From NCBI GenBank assembly GCA_035623275.1, contig DASPTT010000013.1, positions 1-19,913 on the forward strand: a stretch of 19,913 nt of DNA, written 5' to 3'. Source of the stretch: DASPTT01 sp035623275. GTDB taxonomy: Bacteria > Actinomycetota > Acidimicrobiia > Acidimicrobiales > UBA8190. The notes beneath the pieces are model-generated. The model was not told the origin of the DNA. It did no database searches and was given only the letters and a program-made list of their open reading frames with translations. How positions within the stretch are numbered: the first letter of the stretch is position 1; each line of letters begins with the position of its first letter. Both the position numbers and the translations under genes were made by a program. Positions 8,319 through 16,646 of the stretch are shown here, in pieces.

Positions 8319-9686
8319 TCAGCCGGCGGCCAGGCGCGACACCCCGGCGAGCACCTCCGCCGTGTGGCGTTCGCACTCCTCGACCGTGCGCGCCTCGACA
8401 TTGAGCCGCAGCAGCGGCTCGGTGTTCGAGGGCCGCAGGTTGAACCACCAGTCGTCGAAGTCCACCGTGAGCCCGTCCGTCAGGTCGCACGCCCGCCCCT
8501 CCGCCTCGTAGTGGGCGGCCATCGCCCTCACCGCCGCGGCGGGGTCGGGCACGGTGGTGTTCACCTCGCCGGAGTCGGCGTACCGGCGAAAGGGTTCCAG
8601 CAGTGCCGACAGCGGCGTCCCGTCCGCCTTGGACAGGACCTCCAGCACCACCAGCGCGGCGATGAGACCGGAGTCGGCCCGGTAGTTGTCACGGAAGTAG
8701 TAGTGCCCCGAGTGCTCGCCGCCGAACACGGCGCCGGTCTCGGCCATGACCTGCTTGATGAACGAGTGACCCACGCGCGTGCGCACCGGGATGCCGCCGC
8801 CGGCCTCGATGGTCTCGGGGACGACCTTCGAGCAGATGAGGTTGTAGAGGATGGTGGCGCCGGGATGCTTCGCCAGCATCGCCTGGGCGACGAGGGCCGT
8901 GGTGAGCGACCCGGACACGGGTTCGGCGCGCTCGTCGACCAGGAAGACGCGGTCCGCGTCGCCGTCGAAGGCCAGACCGACGTCGGCCCCGTGCTCCAGC
9001 ACCGCCTTCTTGAGGTCGACCAGGTTCTCCGGTTGGATCGGGTCGGCCGGGTGGTTCGGGAACGTGCCGTCGAGCTCGGGATAGAGGACCGTGACCTCGA
9101 ACGGGAGCCCCTCGAAGACGGCCGGTGCCACGAGGCCGCCCATGCCGTTGGCCGTATCCGCCACGATGCGCAGGGGTGCGAGCGCGTCGGTGTCGACGAA
9201 GGACTGCACGTGGGCGGCGAACGCGCCAAGCATGTCCCGGCGCTCGAGGCCCCCCGTGGCCTCGCCCTCGTCCTCGCCCGACGCCAGCGCCGCCTCGGCG
9301 GCCGCCTTGATGTCGGCCAGCCCCGTGTCCTGGCTGATGGGGGCGGCGCCGGCCAGGCACATCTTGATCCCGTTGTACGCGGCCGGGTTGTGCGAGGCGG
9401 TGAACATCGCCCCCGGGGCACCGAGCCGGCCGGCGGCGAAGTACAGGAGGTCGGTCGACGCCAGGCCGAGGTCGACCACGTCGGCCCCCGCGGTCCGGGC
9501 CCCCGCGGCGAAGGCGGCGGCCAGTTCCTCACCCGACGATCGCATGTCGCGGGCGACCAGCACGGAGGGCGCCGCTGCGAAGCGCGCGAACGCCCAGCCG
9601 ATGGCGCGGCACGTCCGGGCGTCGATCTGGTCGGGGACGATGCCGCGCACGTCGTAGGCCTTGAAGACGGCGTCGAGGGCGCTCAT
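8319..9686 (-). CDS. manB: Phosphomannomutase/phosphoglucomutase
   Basis: The enzyme moves phosphate between C6 and C1 of mannose or glucose and supplies mannose-1-phosphate for GDP-mannose and glucose-1-phosphate for UDP/dTDP sugars. All four domains of the alpha-D-phosphohexomutase family are visible in 455 residues: TASHNP with the phosphoserine S98 (96-101), the metal site DGDADR (241-246), the sugar-binding GEHSGH (323-328) and the phosphate-binding RPSNTEP (418-424). The N-terminal FKAYDVRGIVPDQID is typical of the PMM/PGM subgroup. Length is normal. The ATG at 9686 has no Shine-Dalgarno but TAGGCT nine bases upstream, suggesting its own near-leaderless promoter. It heads the manB-Trm112-PGI/PMI-ahcY cluster. 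Confidence 0.96.
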   Translation of the reverse strand: MSALDAVFKAYDVRGIVPDQIDARTCRAIGWAFARFAAAPSVLVARDMRSSGEELAAAFAAGARTAGADVVDLGLASTDLLYFAAGRLGAPGAMFTASHNPAAYNGIKMCLAGAAPISQDTGLADIKAAAEAALASGEDEGEATGGLERRDMLGAFAAHVQSFVDTDALAPLRIVADTANGMGGLVAPAVFEGLPFEVTVLYPELDGTFPNHPADPIQPENLVDLKKAVLEHGADVGLAFDGDADRVFLVDERAEPVSGSLTTALVAQAMLAKHPGATILYNLICSKVVPETIEAGGGIPVRTRVGHSFIKQVMAETGAVFGGEHSGHYYFRDNYRADSGLIAALVVLEVLSKADGTPLSALLEPFRRYADSGEVNTTVPDPAAAVRAMAAHYEAEGRACDLTDGLTVDFDDWWFNLRPSNTEPLLRLNVEARTVEECERHTAEVLAGVSRLAAG

Positions 9687-9695
9687 GGCGCCCCG

Positions 9696-9701
9696 AGCCT
9701 A
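9696..9701 (-). promoter_or_regulatory. Candidate -10 box giving a near-leaderless manB mRNA
   Basis: Minus-strand TAGGCT ends nine bases before the manB ATG, with no Shine-Dalgarno between. A strong palindrome lies about 70 bp further upstream, which supports a new transcription start here. The -35 region is not convincing. Confidence 0.4.
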
Positions 9702-9769
9702 TCCCGTTGCGCTCGCGCCCCCTCTGGCCCGGCGCCGCGTGCCGGGGGCGAGCGTCTCGTGGGCGACGC

Positions 9770-9803
9770 GCCGACGGGGGCCGCGTACGCGGCCCCCGTC
9801 GGC
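9770..9803 (-). terminator. Perfect 34-bp palindrome, probable terminator of the lipoprotein/secreted protein operon
   Basis: Positions 9770-9786 and 9787-9803 are exact reverse complements, giving a stem of up to 15 bp with a GTAC loop. It lies 48 bp after the stop codon of the secreted protein gene and 84 bp before manB. There is no T-tract on either strand. It is the strongest inverted repeat I found. As well as a terminator it could be a binding site for a dimeric protein. Confidence 0.7.
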
Positions 9804-9851
9804 TGTGGGTGCGGTGACCCGGCCCGACGCGATGGTCGAGGCGGGTGATCC

Positions 9852-10637
9852 TCAGGCGAGGTCGGTGATGATCTTGGCGAGATCGGCCCGGGCGGTGTAC
9901 AGGTCGTTGTGGGCGTTGGACAGGTTGGTCCGGGCCTGCAGGAACACCGACTCGTCGCCGGGGTAGCCCGCCGCGTTCTGGGCCAGCAGCGTGGCGGACT
10001 GCGACGCGGTCGCCAGCGAGCCGGCCGCCGTGACCTTGGCCTGGTAGTCGGCGAACGCCGCCTGCGCGTCGGCGACGTTCTTGTTGCCGTGCCCCTGGGC
10101 GTACTGGATCCAACCGGCGATGGTCGGCTCGAGGGCGGCGAACGAGGAGACGACGGACACCGCCGTGTCGTTGGCGATGACGAGGTCGGTCTGCGGCGTC
10201 ATCACCACGTAGACGCGGTAGTCGAACACCATCGAGTGCGCGTCCTGCCGCAGCTGCGGGCAGGTGGTGTCGGTCGGCACCTTCGTCTGCAGTGCCTGGA
10301 TCCCGGGCAGCTCGGTCACGTTGACGTCCGAGAGCAGCGTGGACTTGTCGCCGGCGGTCAGGGCCGGGGCCGCGTTGACCCGGCCGGCCAAGGTGCCGAG
10401 CTGGGTCACCCGGTCGGCGAGCGCGGTCTCGACGGCCTGCTGCGCCTGCGAGAAGGTCGAAGGGGTGCACGCCGGCGACGACGGCGCGGCGTCGGTACTG
10501 GAGCCGGACCCGCTGCCGGCGGGGGCCGGGGTGGACGAGTCGGCGAAGGCCACGCCGGGCGCGCCCAGGGCGATGCCGGCGCAGAGGGACGTGGCCAGCG
10601 CGCCGAGCACCATCCGGTGGGTGCGAGGTCGAGTCAT
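9852..10637 (-). CDS. Secreted helical protein of unknown function
   Basis: I do not recognise a named family. The 261-residue protein starts at the ATG at 10637 with AAGGAG seven bases upstream. It begins with basic residues and a hydrophobic stretch ending APGVAFA-D, a signal peptide with likely cleavage after A32. A Ser/Pro/Gly-rich linker (33-56) follows, then a mainly helical domain. After cleavage two cysteines remain, C57 and C126, which could form a disulfide. A distinctive segment YRVYVVMTPQTDLVIANDT (140-158) lies in the middle and the C-terminus is a long amphipathic helix (about 230-260). I recall similar YRVY...P...LV.A.D segments in unannotated actinobacterial exported proteins. 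The start overlaps the lipoprotein stop by one base (TGATG), so the two are co-translated. It probably acts outside the membrane. Confidence 0.8.
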   Translation of the reverse strand: MTRPRTHRMVLGALATSLCAGIALGAPGVAFADSSTPAPAGSGSGSSTDAAPSSPACTPSTFSQAQQAVETALADRVTQLGTLAGRVNAAPALTAGDKSTLLSDVNVTELPGIQALQTKVPTDTTCPQLRQDAHSMVFDYRVYVVMTPQTDLVIANDTAVSVVSSFAALEPTIAGWIQYAQGHGNKNVADAQAAFADYQAKVTAAGSLATASQSATLLAQNAAGYPGDESVFLQARTNLSNAHNDLYTARADLAKIITDLA

Positions 10638-10948
10638 CACGAGTCTCCTTGCGGGTTGTCGATGTCGGTGTTCGCCTGGTTCAAGGTGGCGTCCAAGCCA
10701 CCGAGTTCGGCGTCCACCTGGTTGAGGGTCTGGCTGTCGACGGGCGAACCGCCGCTCGCCGTGGCCGACGACGAGGCCGGCGCCGAGGTGCTCGGGGTGC
10801 TCGCCGCCGACGGCGCCGACGGGGTCGCCCCGACGGCCGGAGTCTGCGAGACGACGTGGGATCCCCCCGCGGCGCCGCAGGCCCCGAGCGTCAACGCACC
10901 GCCCAGGAGCAGCGCGACGGCGGTCCGCCTCCGGGTCACAAGCTGCAC
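10637..10948 (-). CDS. Small lipoprotein of unknown function
   Basis: The 103-residue product has three arginines, a hydrophobic stretch and the lipobox L-G-A-C with lipidated C24, so it should be anchored to the outer face of the membrane. Residues 25-68 are Ala/Ser/Thr/Pro-rich linker. The last 35 residues form a short helix with a repeating pattern of L, D and A at three- and four-residue steps (LNQVDAELGGLDATLNQANTDI). The GTG at 10948 is chosen because GAAGGAGG lies four bases upstream; a second in-frame GTG at 10939 is possible and would shorten the protein by three residues. Its stop overlaps the ATG of the secreted protein gene. No family is recognised. It could tether or present the secreted partner, which is inference. 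Confidence 0.78.
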   Translation of the reverse strand: MQLVTRRRTAVALLLGGALTLGACGAAGGSHVVSQTPAVGATPSAPSAASTPSTSAPASSSATASGGSPVDSQTLNQVDAELGGLDATLNQANTDIDNPQGDS

Positions 10949-10964
10949 ATGTCCTCCTTCGTCT

Positions 10965-10983
10965 GGCCCACGGGGCGTGGGCC
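10965..10983 (-). promoter_or_regulatory. Perfect 8-bp hairpin just upstream of the lipoprotein ribosome-binding site
   Basis: GGCCCACG (10965-10972) and CGTGGGCC (10976-10983) pair around a three-base loop, ending about four bases before the GAAGGAGG of the lipoprotein gene. A second inverted repeat, CCCGGG-TT-CCCGGG, lies at 10994-11007. Together they make the 108-bp gap after the GT-C-like gene highly structured. They may be a terminator/antiterminator pair or leader insulation. Confidence 0.45.
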
Positions 10984-11046
10984 TCACGGTCGACCCGGGT
11001 TCCCGGGCCACAGGAGGATTGTCGGGCGCGGTCGTGTGCTGGCCTT

Positions 11047-11066
11047 AATTCCCCTGTTAGGGAATC
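11047..11066 (-). terminator. Hairpin enclosing the stop codon of the GT-C-like gene
   Basis: ATTCCC (11048-11053) and GGGAAT (11060-11065) pair perfectly around a six-base loop that contains the TAA stop, with one further G-U pair possible. On the transcribed strand it is followed by an AT-rich AATTAAGG, the closest thing to a classic intrinsic terminator here. Confidence 0.4.
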
Positions 11067-13432
11067 GTGAAGCGTGCGCCACGGCGGGCGACCAGGACCG
11101 CCAGGGCCAGGAGCCCGAGGAGGCCGAGCACCAGCCCGAGGCGCTCGGACGGCGAGGTCCCGTAGTGCAGCGTCACCTCGTGGGCCGTGGGGACGACCAC
11201 CATGAGGTTCGGCATCGCCCGCCAGGGCCCCTCGGCGCCTTGGGCCTGCCATCCGGGGAAGTAGGAGACCCGCACGAGCACCGGGACCCCGGTCCGATCG
11301 ACATGGAACTGCACGCTGTCGGTGCCCACCCTGACGTCCGAGACGTGCACGGACGGCAGGGGCAGGTCCAGCCCCGTCGCCGACGCCTGGTCCCCGAGGG
11401 CCTGGCGCACCGAGACCCGGGTCCAGGTCGCCGGACCGGCGGCGACCAGCTCACGGCTCCAACGCGACGGGTCCCCGTACCACTGCTGGGCGACCGGGAG
11501 CCAGCTGTCCTGGCCTGGGGCCAGGCCGGCCACCACCGCGGGCGACTCCGTGAGCGGGCTCACCAACGACACGTCCTGGACCTCGTACACCTTCCACGTG
11601 GTGCTGTCCCCGGCGTAGACGGAGTGCCATGGACCGCTGGAGGCCACGAGCGTCAAGCCCGGGTCCGCGTCGGCCTCGGCCTGGACCGACGGCGACGTCG
11701 CAAGGAAGTATCGCACCCCGAGCAGCCGCAGGTGCTCGACGCCGAGGGCCACGTCGAGAGGGCCGTAGCGGATCCCCGTCGTCTGGGGCACGACCGCCTC
11801 GGACGGCTGTGCGCTGAGCTCGGCCTGGTCGATGAAGTGGTACGGCGTCGTCGACGAGGACTCGAAGAGGAGCCCCTCCATCGAGTCGATGCAGCCGTCG
11901 GTCCAATAGGGCAGGAGCATCGGTGCCATGGGGGTGCCGAAGCGCGAGAGCGAGGCGTTGTACTCCCACATGGCGCGCCCGCAGCCGTCGGTCCGGGCGA
12001 CGCGCTCCATGGTGGTGACGAGGCCCTGGAGCTCCGGCCACGACGCCTTGCGCTCGTAGCCGCTGTAGTTCCACTGCGCCCAGTACCCCACGTTGTTCGG
12101 GCGGATGTGCAGGGGTCCGACCGTCAGCTTGCCGTTCACGCCGATGAGCAGGGGCGGCAGCACGAACGCGAGGACTGCGATCAGCGCGGCCACGGGGACG
12201 ACGACCGCGCCCGGCGCCCACGGCGACGTCGGACTGGCGTCTTGACCCACCGGCGCCCCGTCCACGCCCGACGCCAGCAACCGCGCCCGGAAACGCCGGC
12301 CGAGCCGCGCCACCAAGGCGCCACCCTCGGCCACGGCGAAGCCGGCGAGGAGATAGACGCAGATCCACCAGAGCGGGACGAATCGGGTGTTGTAGAGCTT
12401 GCCCTGGGGATCGAAGACCACCGCCAGGGCCGAAGCGATGCCGAGGACGCCGAAGAGGATCATGGGCCGGGTCCGTCGGAGGATGGCGACCACGATGCCC
12501 ACGGCCGCCAGGGCGAGCGCCCAACGGTTCCCGCCGGGCGCGAGCAACCCGGCATAGCCGCTGACGTTGAGCCACCCCATGTTCGTGGCATACGCCTGAT
12601 CCGTCGCGAACGGCACCGCCCACCAGGCCACGAGCAGCAGACCCGTGCCGATCGATGACACCACCCACCACAGCCGGCGCCACGACGGCGGGGCCATGAG
12701 GAACAGGACAGCCACACCGACCAGGGCGAACATGGCGGGCACCAAGTGGCACAGCAGGCAGGCGCCCATCAGCAGCGCACAGGCGGCGCGGTATTGGCCG
12801 GTGCGCATGCCCCGGGCCACGACCCCGAGCATGATCAACGCGAGCGACAGGCTCAGGGAGTAGGAGTACTCCCCCGCCAGGGTGGAATAGAGGTTGCCGC
12901 CGTAGATCGTGTACGACTGGTCGAAGAGGAACGGCAACGTGGCCAGGGCCAAGACGGCGGGAACGGGACGTTCGAGGCCGGCCAGCCGGCCGAACGCCCA
13001 CGCCGCGACCGGCAGGAGGAACGACCCGAGCAATGTGGCGAACTTGAAGGCGACCGCGAACGGGATCACGTAGCCCATCAGCGCGGCGACCAGGTCGGCG
13101 CCCGGAAAGTACAAGGTGTAGAGAGGGAGCCCGTCGTAGGCACCTGGGAACCAACCGGTCACCTGCAGATGGGGGAGCAGCGCCGTCTTGAGGTACGCGG
13201 CGAGCGCGACGTGGGCACCGGTGTCCCCTCCGGTGGTGGTGGTGTTGGCGAGGAGGAGTCCCGGGTCCATCTGCCAGAAGACGACGGCGATCGCGGCCGC
13301 CACGCAGGCGAAGGTGACGACTTGCGGCGCCACCGGCCGCCGAACTCGCCGACGATGGTCGCCGACAGGGACCACCCGTCCGGGCGCCCGGGGCGGGGCC
13401 GGCGGCATCTCGATCATCGTCGCCTGTGCCAT
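11057..13432 (-). CDS. Polytopic membrane protein, GT-C glycosyltransferase-like with extracytoplasmic C-terminal domain
   Basis: The 791-residue protein starts at the ATG at 13432, one base into the stop of the CPBP gene (TGATG). A short cytoplasmic Pro/Arg-rich head is followed by a first membrane helix (38-52) and then a loop with GGDTGAHV (68-75), an acidic first-loop motif of the kind GT-C enzymes use for the lipid-linked sugar donor. About ten more helices run to about residue 430. A large outer domain (430-760) ends with VLVRVSYFPGWQA (718-730) and HEVTLHYG (751-758), resembling the C-terminal domain of YfhO-like and PTPS-related membrane proteins, then a last helix (763-782). Known relatives transfer sugars from polyprenyl-phosphate donors outside the membrane. 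The sugar and acceptor are unknown here. The manB cluster nearby makes a mannose donor plausible, but that is inference. Confidence 0.75.
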   Translation of the reverse strand: MAQATMIEMPPAPPRAPGRVVPVGDHRRRVRRPVAPQVVTFACVAAAIAVVFWQMDPGLLLANTTTTGGDTGAHVALAAYLKTALLPHLQVTGWFPGAYDGLPLYTLYFPGADLVAALMGYVIPFAVAFKFATLLGSFLLPVAAWAFGRLAGLERPVPAVLALATLPFLFDQSYTIYGGNLYSTLAGEYSYSLSLSLALIMLGVVARGMRTGQYRAACALLMGACLLCHLVPAMFALVGVAVLFLMAPPSWRRLWWVVSSIGTGLLLVAWWAVPFATDQAYATNMGWLNVSGYAGLLAPGGNRWALALAAVGIVVAILRRTRPMILFGVLGIASALAVVFDPQGKLYNTRFVPLWWICVYLLAGFAVAEGGALVARLGRRFRARLLASGVDGAPVGQDASPTSPWAPGAVVVPVAALIAVLAFVLPPLLIGVNGKLTVGPLHIRPNNVGYWAQWNYSGYERKASWPELQGLVTTMERVARTDGCGRAMWEYNASLSRFGTPMAPMLLPYWTDGCIDSMEGLLFESSSTTPYHFIDQAELSAQPSEAVVPQTTGIRYGPLDVALGVEHLRLLGVRYFLATSPSVQAEADADPGLTLVASSGPWHSVYAGDSTTWKVYEVQDVSLVSPLTESPAVVAGLAPGQDSWLPVAQQWYGDPSRWSRELVAAGPATWTRVSVRQALGDQASATGLDLPLPSVHVSDVRVGTDSVQFHVDRTGVPVLVRVSYFPGWQAQGAEGPWRAMPNLMVVVPTAHEVTLHYGTSPSERLGLVLGLLGLLALAVLVARRGARFTIP

Positions 13433-14430
13433 CACCCGACCGCCGGACGGAGCGACCCCCCGTAGACCACGAGGAGGACGGCCAGCAGGTTGAAGGTGCC
13501 GTGGGCGAAGATCGAGGGGCCGAGCCGGTCGAACTTGTAAGCGAGCACCGAGAGCACGATCCCGAAGGCCATGAGCCCGAGGAACTCCAGTGCCTCGGCG
13601 TGCGCCAGACCGAAGGCGATGCCGGTGCCGATCACGGCGATGACAGGGCCGAGGACGCGACCCGCGCCGGCACAGGCGCGCAGCAGGCCGCGCAGCACCA
13701 GGCCCCGGAAGGTCAGCTCCTCCACGATGGGCACGACCACGACCGTGAGGAGCGCGATCACGGCGACGTCGGCGCCGGGGAAACCCCCGGTGAGGTGCTT
13801 GGCCGGCTGTGACAGCTTGTCGGAGAGATGGGGCACGAAGAACTGCACGGGGAGATAGAGCAGCGGGAGGAGGACGAATTGGCCGAGGACGCCGGTCAGC
13901 ACGCCGATGGCCGGGTCCCAGGGCCCGAACCCCCAGCGCATGTCGCGCAGCACCCGTCCCGTCCCGCGCCGACGGCTGGCGAAGACCACGGCACCGAGGA
14001 ATCCCATCCACAGCCCGACCAGCCCGCACACCACGACCCACGCCGGCGGCACCGCGCGGGCGACCAGCGCGGAGAGATCGTGGCTCTGGCCGTTGGCCTC
14101 GGCGACGACGACCAGCACCACGGCGCTGAGCACCTGACCGGCGAGGAACCCCACCACGGCGCACACGACCCAGAACCAGCCGTCACGGGCGCTGCGGGGC
14201 GGGCGGTCGTCCCCACCGCCGTCCCCGCCCTCCCACGCCGGCACCCGGTGCTCGCCCGGCGCCACCCCGGACCCCGGGTACGGGGGGTAGGCCGGCGGCG
14301 GGTAGGCCGGCGGCGGGTCGTCGGGACCCGCCGGCGCGGCGGGGGGGGACGGCGCCCCGGCCAGGGGAAGCGACGACGGCGGGCCTGCGGGCGGCGGGTA
14401 GCCCTCGGAGCCGGGGTCACCGCTTGCCAT
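13432..14430 (-). CDS. CPBP family (CAAX-type) intramembrane metalloprotease
   Basis: These are integral membrane glutamic-type proteases; eukaryotic Rce1 trims prenylated proteins and bacterial members process or protect against peptides and membrane substrates. The 332-residue protein has a Pro-rich cytoplasmic head (1-80) with two PPAY motifs, then about eight membrane segments. Catalytic motifs are complete: EELTFRG (E237, E238, R242), FGLAH (H277) and HGTFN (H310, N314). The ATG at 14430 has TAACCT seven bases upstream and no Shine-Dalgarno, suggesting a leaderless mRNA. It diverges from ftsH over 99 bp and its stop overlaps the GT-C-like start by one base, so the two are probably made together. 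The substrate is unknown. Confidence 0.9.
   Translation of the reverse strand: MASGDPGSEGYPPPAGPPSSLPLAGAPSPPAAPAGPDDPPPAYPPPAYPPYPGSGVAPGEHRVPAWEGGDGGGDDRPPRSARDGWFWVVCAVVGFLAGQVLSAVVLVVVAEANGQSHDLSALVARAVPPAWVVVCGLVGLWMGFLGAVVFASRRRGTGRVLRDMRWGFGPWDPAIGVLTGVLGQFVLLPLLYLPVQFFVPHLSDKLSQPAKHLTGGFPGADVAVIALLTVVVVPIVEELTFRGLVLRGLLRACAGAGRVLGPVIAVIGTGIAFGLAHAEALEFLGLMAFGIVLSVLAYKFDRLGPSIFAHGTFNLLAVLLVVYGGSLRPAVG
14287..14316. repeat. 15-bp tandem duplication encoding PPPAY repeats
   Basis: The unit GTAGGCCGGCGGCGG occurs at 14287-14301 and again at 14302-14316 without change. In the CPBP frame it encodes PPPAY twice, giving PPPAYPPPAY at about residues 39-48. The proline-rich head is probably disordered. 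The unchanged copies suggest a recent duplication. Confidence 0.7.
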
Positions 14431-14437
14431 TGCCACC

Positions 14438-14443
14438 AGGTTA
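14438..14443 (-). promoter_or_regulatory. Candidate -10 box for a leaderless CPBP mRNA
   Basis: Minus-strand TAACCT is followed by seven bases and then the ATG, so transcription would begin at or within a base of the start codon. No -35 box is obvious. It pairs with the ftsH -10 box in the 99-bp divergent region. Confidence 0.5.
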
Positions 14444-14517
14444 CTGAGCGGCCCGCACGACGCGACTGCAGGGTCGCGCTCGACGTCCCTGATGCCGAAG
14501 GTCGGGCCCCGGACGCG

Positions 14518-14523
14518 TACCAT
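14518..14523 (+). promoter_or_regulatory. Candidate -10 box for a leaderless ftsH mRNA
   Basis: TACCAT is followed by six bases and then the ftsH ATG at 14530, placing the likely transcription start on the start codon itself. The GGAG at 14524-14527 is only two bases from the ATG, too close for a normal Shine-Dalgarno. No clear -35 box. Confidence 0.5.
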
Positions 14524-14529
14524 GGAGCA

Positions 14530-16602
<2,073 letters not shown>

Positions 16603-16609
16603 GCCGCGC

Positions 16610-16624
16610 CCGCCGCATCGGCGG
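16610..16624. terminator. Short hairpin between the convergent ftsH and DUF5719 genes
   Basis: CCGCCG (16610-16615) and CGGCGG (16619-16624) pair around CAT in the 44-bp gap between the two stop codons. It could end transcription from both sides, but it is short and lacks T-runs. Confidence 0.4.
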
Positions 16625-16646
16625 CCGCGGGATCCCTCCTGCGTGC

